Positions 6,889 to 14,500 of a stretch of DNA of 15,694 nt are shown here, piece after piece. The DNA lies in contig UROL01000026.1 of assembly GCA_900549495.1 (NCBI GenBank), forward strand, positions 1-15,694, written 5' to 3'. This DNA is from an uncultured Eubacteriales bacterium (GTDB lineage Bacteria; Bacillota; Clostridia; Oscillospirales; Oscillospiraceae). Under the pieces are notes generated by a model. The model ran no database searches. It was given only the letters and a program-made list of their open reading frames with translations, and had not been told where the DNA came from. The position numbers were made by a program, and so were the translations under genes. How positions within the stretch are numbered: the stretch's first letter is position 1; each line of letters opens with the position of its first letter.

Positions 6889-8004
6889 ATGAAAGCGACA
6901 CGCAAACTGTATTTTGCCCTCTTGCTGGTTCTGGTGCTGCTGCTGTCCCTCCGGGGCTTTCCCCGGGCGGGCTATGCGGCAGCCTGTCAGCCGGGGCAGT
7001 GCGCCGAAACAGCGGCGGACACCCTTGCCTGGCTGCGGGACCGAATCGATGTCCCGGACACCATGTTCGGCGCAGCCTATCTGGGCTATGTGGGCGGGCT
7101 CTTTGAAGAGGGCTTCCAGGAAGGCTTCCCCCAGTGGCTATGGGAAACCAATGAGGCCATGCTGCTGAAATACCCCTTTATTGCCCAAATTGATTGGGAG
7201 CATATTCTGGGCGGTGCCGGGCACCTATACTGCATTGTGCCCGTGGATGAAAACGCCACGATAGCCGTCAACCGGATAGAATGGGACGAGGAAGCCCAGG
7301 ACTATCAGGTGGCCCAGGTGCTCTACCGGTCAGAGACCGGGCAGCCGGTGCTGCTCTTTGCCAACCTGGACGGCACCGGCCATGAGGCGGACACCCTGGT
7401 TACCATCACCGACAACAGCGGCCGCAGCTGCCAGTGGTATCCCATGCTGGATTCGGGCAACCATCTGATGCCCTGCATTGGGGAGGATGGGGCCTATCAC
7501 AGCTGGGACTTTACGGAATATCCCTGGCAAAATGCCCCGGCGGCCCTTGCCCCCTGGCTTGCCGACGGCTGGAGCGGCATGACGGCCCTGGGGCTGGCCG
7601 GATGGCAGAGCACCGGCATGGGCTGGCTCCAGGAGGCCACCATGGACGCCTCCGGCCCCAGGGCCCAGTTCTCCCTGCGGTTCTACCCCGAGGACGAAAC
7701 CGGCGGGGATGTTGACCTGGACTGGGGATACAAGGACAGGGAGGAACTCCAGCAGATGTGGAGCGGCTTCTGGGCCATCCGTACCGTCCTGGACGGCCCC
7801 AGCTATGTGACCCTCAGCCTGTCCCTGGTAGGGGGCATGGACTACGGCGTGACAGACGGCCCCATGTATCTGTGTGAAACCTATCCCATGCTGATAAGCC
7901 CCAGCGGCACGGAGCTGCTGATTGGCCAGGGGGAGTCGGGGATCTGTCTGCCCTTTTTGACTCCCAGCACCGTGGCCTGTGTGCTGACCCAGTCCCCGGG
8001 GTGA
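6889..8004 (+). CDS. Secreted 371-aa protein, unknown function
   Basis: This protein has a clear signal peptide (KATRK, then a long leucine/valine core, with a probable cleavage near AYA-AA around residue 31) and no later membrane helix, so it should be exported. The N-terminal half (about 33-215) contains YLYC-like HLYCIVPVDENATIAVNRI (112-130), LYRSETGQPVLLFANLDGTG (145-164) and a CQWYP motif. The second half (about 235-345) is beta-rich with aromatic strands, WGYKD and WSGFWAIRT, and could be a lipocalin-like barrel. Six Cys are present after the signal peptide, so disulfides are possible. It starts 11 bases after the TPM gene behind an AAAGGAG site and is the last gene of the plus-strand cluster. 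I recognise no named family; from context it may be an envelope accessory factor. Confidence 0.8.
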   Translation: MKATRKLYFALLLVLVLLLSLRGFPRAGYAAACQPGQCAETAADTLAWLRDRIDVPDTMFGAAYLGYVGGLFEEGFQEGFPQWLWETNEAMLLKYPFIAQIDWEHILGGAGHLYCIVPVDENATIAVNRIEWDEEAQDYQVAQVLYRSETGQPVLLFANLDGTGHEADTLVTITDNSGRSCQWYPMLDSGNHLMPCIGEDGAYHSWDFTEYPWQNAPAALAPWLADGWSGMTALGLAGWQSTGMGWLQEATMDASGPRAQFSLRFYPEDETGGDVDLDWGYKDREELQQMWSGFWAIRTVLDGPSYVTLSLSLVGGMDYGVTDGPMYLCETYPMLISPSGTELLIGQGESGICLPFLTPSTVACVLTQSPG

Positions 8005-8051
8005 CCCATCCGCAAGGCAGGCCCCAGCAAATACCCTTCCCTTAAAAAGGT

Positions 8052-8080
8052 GCCGCATCCCTCTGCATTGGGGATGCGGC
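8052..8080. terminator. Hairpin, probable terminator of the plus-strand cluster
   Basis: GCCGCATCCC and GGGATGCGGC form a perfect 10-bp stem around a nine-base loop, 47 bases after the last gene of the cluster. On the plus strand only a weak CTTGCT follows. On the minus strand the stem is followed by ACCTTTTTAAG, a much better T tract, although no minus-strand gene ends here. It probably ends the cluster and may work in both directions. Confidence 0.55.
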
Positions 8081-8152
8081 CTTGCTATGTGGGCACTTTC
8101 GGAGCAATTGGAAGAGGTCGCCTGAAAAAGTGGCTTCTTTCCCCCTTTTTCG

Positions 8153-8182
8153 TTGACACATACAAACAAAATATGATATACT
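8153..8182 (+). promoter_or_regulatory. Strong sigma-A promoter for the flippase-like gene
   Basis: A perfect TTGACA -35 box (8153-8158), an 18-bp spacer and a TATACT -10 box (8177-8182) lie 37 bases before the GTG start. This makes the downstream membrane protein gene its own transcription unit, separate from the cluster at 2570-8004. Confidence 0.85.
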
Positions 8183-8219
8183 CTCACCTGATAGGCATTC
8201 AGGAAGGGAGGCTGATACG

Positions 8220-9251
8220 GTGAGCAAAAAAAGGAACCGAAAAATTTTTACCATAGTATTCTATTTTGTGGTTCTGGGTCTGACACTGTGGTATGTATTT
8301 CAAAACGAAAACCTGAACCAGGTGATGCAGTACCTCTCCGAGGCGAAAAGCAGCTGGGTAGGCGCCGGTGTGGCCGCCGTGGTGGCCTTTATCCTGGGGG
8401 AGTCCGTGGTGCTGTGCTATCTGTTGCGCAGTCTGGGCACCCGGGCAAAATTTGGCCACTGCTGCCTGTTCTCCTTCGTGGGATTTTTCTACAGCGCCAT
8501 TACCCCCTCGGCCTCCGGCGGGCAGCCCATGCAGGTGCTGTATATGCGCCGGGATGGCATCCCGGCGGCGGTATCCACGGTGGTGCTGGCCATTATTACC
8601 ATTACCTATAAATCCGTGCTGGTATTTATCGGCCTGATGATTACCATTTTCCGGCCCCAGCGGGTGATGGCCTGCCTGGCAGATGTGGAGCCGCTGCTGT
8701 ACATCGGAATGGCCCTGAACGTGATTGCCATTACTTTGCTGCTGCTGGCGGTGTTCAAGCCCAGTCTGCTGGAGCGGTTCGCCGGGTGGCTGCTGCGCCT
8801 GGCGCAGAAGATTCGCCCCTTCCAGGAGCCCCAGAAGGTGATGGAGCGGGTGCAGAACAGCCTGAGCCAGTACCGGGGCACGGCGGCATTTTTCAAGAAA
8901 GAGCCCAGAATCATCCTTACGGTGTTTCTGATTACCCTGGTGCAGCGCTTCTGCATGTTCAGCGTGGCTTGGTTCACCTATCGGGCCTTTGGGCTCTCCG
9001 GTGAGAGTGCCGCCACCGTGACGGTGCTATACGGCATGATTTCCGTGGCGGTGGATATGATGCCCCTGCCCGGTGGAATGGGCATCAGCGAGACACTGTT
9101 CACCGCTATTTTCACCCCGGTATTTGGCCCAGACTTTGTGCTGCCCGGCATGATTGTCTGCCGGGGCATCAGCTACTACACCGAGCTGCTCCTCAGCGCC
9201 GCCATGACGGTGGTCGCCCAGATATTTTTCCGCAAAAAAGAGCCAAAATAA
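8220..9251 (+). CDS. Flippase-like membrane protein (LPG synthase TM-region family, UPF0104)
   Basis: This 343-aa multi-spanning membrane protein is of the lysylphosphatidylglycerol-synthase TM-region/UPF0104 family. Hydrophobic segments occur at about 10-27, 46-68, 82-95, 117-143, 158-178, 229-253, 264-280, 303-313 and 322-337. The two family signature loops are clear: TPSASGGQP at 95-103 and PLPGGMGISE at 282-291. Members are full-length transporters or the membrane half of MprF, which flips aminoacylated phosphatidylglycerol; the catalytic C-terminal aminoacyl-transferase domain of MprF is absent here. The substrate is unknown. The start is GTG at 8220, supported by AGGGAGG eight bases upstream and by the promoter just before it. 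It ends 71 bases before the glucokinase gene, which has its own promoter. Confidence 0.87.
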   Translation: MSKKRNRKIFTIVFYFVVLGLTLWYVFQNENLNQVMQYLSEAKSSWVGAGVAAVVAFILGESVVLCYLLRSLGTRAKFGHCCLFSFVGFFYSAITPSASGGQPMQVLYMRRDGIPAAVSTVVLAIITITYKSVLVFIGLMITIFRPQRVMACLADVEPLLYIGMALNVIAITLLLLAVFKPSLLERFAGWLLRLAQKIRPFQEPQKVMERVQNSLSQYRGTAAFFKKEPRIILTVFLITLVQRFCMFSVAWFTYRAFGLSGESAATVTVLYGMISVAVDMMPLPGGMGISETLFTAIFTPVFGPDFVLPGMIVCRGISYYTELLLSAAMTVVAQIFFRKKEPK

Positions 9252-9263
9252 ATCGGTCAGGTC

Positions 9264-9292
9264 TTTTCTTTTGGAGCAAAACCAGCTATAAT
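9264..9292 (+). promoter_or_regulatory. Promoter for the ROK kinase gene
   Basis: A consensus TATAAT -10 box at 9287-9292 lies 30 bases before the ATG at 9323. The -35 region at 17-bp spacing is only TTTTCT (9264-9269), a weak match, so basal activity may depend on the strong -10 or on an activator. Confidence 0.6.
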
Positions 9293-9322
9293 AAAAAATA
9301 AATACACATAGGAGGGCTATCC

Positions 9323-10267
9323 ATGAAATACGGCTTCGGCGTAGATTTGGGCGGCACCACCGTCAAAATCGCCTATTTTGATGAAACCGGCACCATGATT
9401 ACCAACTGGGAAATTCCCACTGTCACTGCCAATGGGGGCAGCCAGATTCTGCCTGACATTGCCGCCTCCATCCGGGATTTCCGGGAGAAAAGCGGCATCG
9501 ATGCCGAGTCTCTGCTGGGCATCGGCATCGGCGTACCCGGCCCTGTGGACAGTAAGGGCAACGTCAACCGCTGCGTCAACCTGGGCTGGGGCACCTTCAA
9601 CATCAGCAAGGAGCTTTCCTCCCTCACCGGTCTGCCTGTCACCGCAGGCAACGATGCCAATGTGGCGGCCCTGGGAGAATTCTGGAAGGGCGGCGGCAAG
9701 GGCTGCCGGAACATGGTCTTCGTTACCCTGGGCACCGGCGTAGGCGGCGGCATCGTCATCGAGGGTAAGCTCCTCCACGGTGCCCACGGCGCCGGAGCGG
9801 AAATTGGCCACATGGTCCTCAACCGGAACGAAACCGCCGTGTGCGGCTGCGGCAAGCGGGGCTGTGTCGAGCAGTACTGCTCCGCCACCGGAATTGTCCG
9901 TCTGGCTAAGCTGGCCCTGGATGCCTCGCAAGAGGAATCCTCCCTGCGTCGGGTGACCTCCCTGACCTGCAAGGACATTTTTGATGCCGGAAAGCAGGGT
10001 GACCAGCTGGCGCTGCAGGTGCTGGACCAATACTATGCCTACATGGGTGAGTTCCTTGCCAATGTCTGCTGTGTGGTGAACCCGGAGGTAGTGGTTATCG
10101 GCGGCGGCGTCAGCAAGGCCGGCAACGTCCTGCTGGACGGCCTGAAGCCCTATTTCGGCAAATACGTCTTCCACGCCGCCTCCAACGTCCAGTTCGCCCT
10201 GGCTTCCCTGGGCAACGACGCCGGTGCCTACGGCGCTTTCAAGCTGGCCCTGGATGCCGCAAAATAA
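9323..10267 (+). CDS. glcK: ROK-family glucokinase
   Basis: This is a 314-aa cytoplasmic sugar kinase of the ROK family that transfers phosphate from ATP to glucose (or a related hexose) at the entry of glycolysis. The phosphate-binding motif DLGGT is at 8-12. The catalytic Asp is in GNDANV (Asp111). The second ATP loop is LGTGVGGG (136-143). The sugar- and zinc-binding block EIGHM (160-164) is followed by CGCGKRGCVEQYC, with His163 and Cys174, Cys176 and Cys181 as the expected zinc ligands. VVIGGG near 257-262 is the adenosine motif. All key residues and the length are normal for a glucokinase; fructokinase or N-acetylmannosamine kinase activity is less likely but cannot be excluded. A TAGGAGGG site precedes the ATG, and a terminator hairpin shared with the opposite-strand peptidase follows. 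Confidence 0.93.
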   Translation: MKYGFGVDLGGTTVKIAYFDETGTMITNWEIPTVTANGGSQILPDIAASIRDFREKSGIDAESLLGIGIGVPGPVDSKGNVNRCVNLGWGTFNISKELSSLTGLPVTAGNDANVAALGEFWKGGGKGCRNMVFVTLGTGVGGGIVIEGKLLHGAHGAGAEIGHMVLNRNETAVCGCGKRGCVEQYCSATGIVRLAKLALDASQEESSLRRVTSLTCKDIFDAGKQGDQLALQVLDQYYAYMGEFLANVCCVVNPEVVVIGGGVSKAGNVLLDGLKPYFGKYVFHAASNVQFALASLGNDAGAYGAFKLALDAAK

Positions 10268-10281
10268 ATTCCCCATTATCA

Positions 10282-10311
10282 AAAAGGAGAGGCTCCAATG
10301 CCTCTCCTTTT
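10282..10311. terminator. Bidirectional intrinsic terminator
   Basis: AAAAGGAGAGGC and GCCTCTCCTTTT form a perfect 12-bp stem around the loop TCCAAT, between the convergent kinase and peptidase genes. T-rich sequence follows on both strands (TTTTCCATTTTC on plus, a run of T on minus), so one hairpin can end both transcripts. Confidence 0.93.
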
Positions 10312-10328
10312 CCATTTTCTTTTTGAAA

Positions 10329-11372
10329 TTACAAAACCTCTCTGTCCTTGGGGTAGGCGTTGAGTACCTGGCAGCCGGTTTGGGTGACGCAGACCAGGTC
10401 TTCGATGCGGATGCCCACCCGGCCGGGGATATAGATGCCCGGCTCGATGGAGAAGCACATTCCCTCCTCCACAATCACCTCGTCGGTGGCGGAGACATCG
10501 AAGGGCTCGTGGACCTCCATGCCGATGCCGTGGCCCAGGCGGTGGGTGAAGTAGGGGCCATAGCCTGCATCCTCAATGACCTTCCGGGCGGCCAGATCGA
10601 TTTCCTTGAAGGGAATTCCCGGCTTTACGGCGGCGATGCCTGCCAGATTGGCCCGAAGCACCACATCGTAGATTTCCTTCTCCGTGTTCTCCCCCACAAA
10701 GAAGGTGCGGGTCATGTCGCTGCAATAGCCATCCACCACGCAGCCCATATCCACCACCACATTCTCACCGGCCTTCAGCACCCGGTCCCCGGGAACGCCG
10801 TGGGGGTCGGCGGCATGGTCGCCGTAGGCCACGATGGTATCAAAGGAATTGCCCTGGGAGACCTTGGCAAACAGGGCATCGATTTCGTCCCGCAGCTGCC
10901 GCTCGCTTTTGCCCACGGCAATCATCCGGGCCACCTCCGCCATCACGGAGTCGTTGACCAGGGAGGCCCGGAGCATCTTCTGCTGCTCCTGGGGGGTCTT
11001 GACGGCCTTCACCTCGTCGATGACGGTGCCCAGGGCCAGCGGCAGCTCCGGGCGCAGCTGCTGTAGGCGGAGCAGGAACCGGGCGGGGAAGCTCTTGTCC
11101 ACAGCCACCTTCCCTTCCAGCAGACCGGACAGCAGCGCCACGCCGTCCTGGGCATCGGAATACCATACGGCGGAAATGTCCCCGTCATACAGGAACAGCT
11201 TGTTAATCAGCAGGGTAGCCTGGCCGCTGCTGCTTACCACCAGGGCCAGCAGCCGCTCCCCCGGGGAAAATCGGGTGCCGGTAAAATAACGGATGGCGTT
11301 GGGGTCACTAATCAGAGCCGCAGAAAAGCCCCCAGCTTTCAGCCGTTCCGCCAATTTTTGGATAGGTTCCAT
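10329..11372 (-). CDS. pepQ: Xaa-Pro peptidase, M24 family
   Basis: This 347-aa cytoplasmic metallopeptidase cleaves dipeptides or peptides with proline in the second position. The N-terminal third is the creatinase-like domain (about 1-125: LISDPNAIRYFTG, then LLINKLFLYDG). The C-terminal pita-bread fold carries the full dinuclear metal site: Asp208 (VVVDMG), Asp219 (SDMTRTF), His281 (RLGHGIG), Glu310 (SIEPGIY) and Glu324 (RIED). His191 and His288 add the usual proton-shuttle positions. The length suits a prolidase or short aminopeptidase P; which of the two cannot be told from sequence alone, so the symbol is tentative. AAAAAGGAG eight bases before the ATG decides the start, and a TTGTGC/TATCAT promoter lies upstream. 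The gene ends convergent with the glucokinase and shares its terminator. Confidence 0.92.
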   Translation of the reverse strand: MEPIQKLAERLKAGGFSAALISDPNAIRYFTGTRFSPGERLLALVVSSSGQATLLINKLFLYDGDISAVWYSDAQDGVALLSGLLEGKVAVDKSFPARFLLRLQQLRPELPLALGTVIDEVKAVKTPQEQQKMLRASLVNDSVMAEVARMIAVGKSERQLRDEIDALFAKVSQGNSFDTIVAYGDHAADPHGVPGDRVLKAGENVVVDMGCVVDGYCSDMTRTFFVGENTEKEIYDVVLRANLAGIAAVKPGIPFKEIDLAARKVIEDAGYGPYFTHRLGHGIGMEVHEPFDVSATDEVIVEEGMCFSIEPGIYIPGRVGIRIEDLVCVTQTGCQVLNAYPKDREVL

Positions 11373-11450
11373 TGTTATCGCTCCTTTTTGCCGCCCAGCC
11401 GCACATCCGGGGGCGGTTTTTCTTTTGCTGCCTTTGGACAGATTACCAAA

Positions 11451-11479
11451 ATGATATCACCTTTTTTCCCATTGCACAA
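11451..11479 (-). promoter_or_regulatory. Promoter for the Xaa-Pro peptidase gene
   Basis: On the minus strand a TTGTGC -35 box (11479-11474), a 17-bp spacer and TATCAT (11456-11451) are visible. Transcription would start near 11444, giving a leader of about 70 bases. The -35 match is only moderate. Confidence 0.55.
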
Positions 11480-11488
11480 GTCCAAATT

Positions 11489-11529
11489 CCAAAGCGCCCC
11501 AAAGCCTTTGGGCAATGGAGCGCTTTTGG
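11489..11529 (-). terminator. Compound hairpin downstream of the RND pump gene
   Basis: The outer arms CCAAAGCGC (11489-11497) and GCGCTTTTGG (11520-11529) pair with one bulge, and an inner stem pairs CCCAAA (11498-11503) with TTTGGG (11507-11512). It begins just after the pump's stop on the minus strand. Only a short AATTTGG follows, so as an intrinsic terminator it is weak; it may also stabilise the mRNA end. Confidence 0.5.
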
Positions 11530-11533
11530 CAGG

Positions 11534-14500
11534 TTACAGGACACTCTCCTCGGTCAGCTCTTCCTCGGTGAGGGTGTGCAGGGGCTTTCTGCTGACAATG
11601 TCATAGATGCAGGGCACCACCAGCAGGGTCATCAGCGTGGCGTATACCAGGCCGCCGATGCACACCACCGCCATAGGCTGCATCATGGCGCTGCCGGCGT
11701 TCCGGCTCAGGGCCATATCAATCAGGCCCAAAATGGTGGTGACAGAGGTCATCAGGATAGGCCGGATTCGGGTCTTCCCCGCCTGGATGATGGCCTCCCG
11801 CCGCTCCATGCCGTCGGCACGGAGCTGGTTGATGTAATCCACCAGCACAATGCCGTTGTTCACGATGATGCCGGTGAGCATCACAAAGCCAATCAGGGAA
11901 ATGACGCTGATTTCCATTCTGCAAATCAGCAGGGCCAGGAAGCCGCCGGTGAAGGCCAGGGGGATGGTAAACATCACAATGAAGGGGGATTTCAGGCTCT
12001 GGAACTGGGCCACCATCACCAGGTACACCAGCAGGATGCCCAGCAGCAGCATCAGCAGCAGCTGCTGCACCGCCTCCATAATGTTCTTATTCTCTCCGGT
12101 AAAGGCATAGCTGATGCCTTCGCCCAAGTCGGTGCTCTCCAAAGCGGCGGTGGCCTCCTTGGTTAGCAGGGTGATATTGTAGCCGCTGCCGATTTCGGCG
12201 GTGACCGTCAGGCTGCGGCGCTGGTTTTTCCGGCTGATGGAGGGCAGGCTGGTGGACTCCTCAAAGGCCGCCACATCCCCCAGGCGGATGGATCTGGTCT
12301 GGCCGTCCATGCCGGTGGTTTCGAAGGTATAGTCCTTCAGGCTGTCCACATCCAGGCGGTGCTCCTCCGGCCGCTCCACCACAATATCCGTGGAGGTGCC
12401 GCTGAGCACCAGCGTGCTGGCCTGCTGGGAGTTGGACAGGGCCTGGGCCACCTGGGCATACACCTGGGCCACGGTAAGGCCGCCGGACATGGCCTTGTCC
12501 CGGTCCACCCGGATATGCAGAGCCGGGGCGGCATCCTCCAACCCATCGGAGACATTGACCACGCCCTGGATTTCCTCCAGGCGTTTGGCGGCAAGCCGGG
12601 CGGCATTTTGCAGGGTGTCCATATCCTGGCCGTAGAGCTCCAGGGAGATGCCGGTGCCGGTGAGCATACTCATATCCATCATGGCAGAGGAGCAGGTGAT
12701 TTCGCAGTCCAGATCGGCGCATTCCGCCACAATTTCCTCTCCCATGGCTGCGCCGGAGGCGGTGCTGTCGGACAGGGTAATATAGGCCGTCACATCATAG
12801 CTGCCCCCGGAGCCGCCCATGCCCATCAGCGAGGCGCTGCCGGTGGACATCATGGCCCCCACGGTTTCGACGCCGTCCATGGCGTTGATACGCAGAAGCA
12901 CCTGGTCAGCCAGCTCCGTAGCCTGCTCCATGGTGGCATCCTCCGGCATGGCAATGGTCAGCGACAGGCTGGGCATATCCATTTCCGGCATGAAGGTGAA
13001 GCCCTTGGACACTGCCTGATAGCCGGACAGGGCCAGAGCGGCCACGGCAATCAGCAGCACCAGCGCCTTGTGCCTCAGGACGAAGGCCACCACCCGGCCA
13101 TAGCCCCGCAGCAAGGCTCCCTCGGTCTTCCTGGCCTTCTTCTGCTTTTTCAGCATCCGGGAGGCCATGGCGGGCACCAGAGTCAAGGAGACAATCAGGG
13201 AAGCCAGAAGAGAATAGGACATGGTCAGGGCCAAATCCGTAAACAGCTGCCGGGTGATGCCCTCCACAAAGACAATGGGCAGGAACACGCACACCGTGGT
13301 CAGTGTGGAGGCAGTGACGGCCCCCGCCACCTGGGTGGCACCGGACACCGCCGCCCGGGCAGCACTTACCCCCCGGGCCCGAAGCCGGTAGATATTCTCA
13401 ATAACCACAATGGAGTTGTCCACCAGCATACCCACCGCCACGGCCAGACCGCTGAGGGAAATCATATTGATGGTCACCCCAGAGAAATACATCAGCACAA
13501 TGGCAAAAATCACGCTGATGGGAATGGCGCAGAGGGTGATGAAGGTGGGCCGGAGGTCCCGCAGGAACAGGAACAGAATCAGGATGGCAAACACTGCACC
13601 CAGCAGCAGACTATTCAGAATGTTGCCCACAATCAGATGGATGTAGTCGCCCTGGTCCATCAGCGCCACAAAATGCAGGCCGGGATACTGGGCCTCCAGC
13701 TGGCGGAAGCGGGCGTTGATGTTCTTGGTGGCACCGGCGGTGGAATAGGTGCTCTGCTTTTCGAAGCTGAGGACAATGCCCTGCTGGCCGTTGAGCCGGG
13801 CATAGGTTTCGTCCCGGTTGTCGGTGAGGAATACCTCCGCCACATCCTGTAGCCGGATGGGCTCCACGCCATCGATGCCCAAATCGAAGAGCAGCAAATC
13901 TTGCAGCGTCTCCAAATCGGTGATTTCCTCCCCCACGGAGACCATATAGCTGATGCCGTCCTGAGTCACATACCCGGCGGGCATATAGAAGCTCTGGGCC
14001 TTCAGGATATTGGAAATCATGTCCATGGACAAAATGGCGTTCAGGTCGGCCTTGTCCAGGGCCTCCTGGCGGCTGGACTCAATGCTGCTCATGCCGCTGT
14101 CCAGCTGGTTCAGGGCGGCATCCAGACCGGCGGCGTTGGCGGCCAGGTCGGCCATGGCGCTGCTGATTTCCAGCATACCGGAGGTCTTCTGCTGGCTGAG
14201 GATTCGGGTGGCATCCTTCAGCTGGAGCATACCGCTGTCCAGCTGGGGAATCACATCCTGCTCCAGATAGTCGATGGTCTCGTCAATCTGGGCAATCTGG
14301 GCCTCCAGCTCTTCAATCTTACTGCCCAGAAGGTCAATTTCAATTCCCAGGTCCCGCAGCTGCTGCTTGAAGGCCTCGATTTTTTCGTTGATATCCGCAA
14401 TCTGCCCTTCCAGCTGGGCAATCCGGGTATCCACCGCATCCATATTCTCAAAGCCCCGCAGTGCCAGCTCCTGGTCCATGGCGGCCCAATCGGCGCACAG

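Noticed and set aside
8125..8150. AAAAAG/CTTTTT inverted repeat before the promoter at 8153
   Set aside because: The arms are almost all A/T with a long loop, so the pairing is weak and probably due to base composition.
9317..10474. 385-codon minus-strand open frame across the glucokinase gene
   Set aside because: It overlaps a complete ROK kinase and crosses the terminator hairpin; composition is a GC-rich antisense shadow.
12359..13852. 497-codon plus-strand open frame inside the RND gene
   Set aside because: It is antisense to the pump's third codon positions, rich in Gly, His and Gln, has no ribosome binding site, and the pump itself is an unmistakable protein family.
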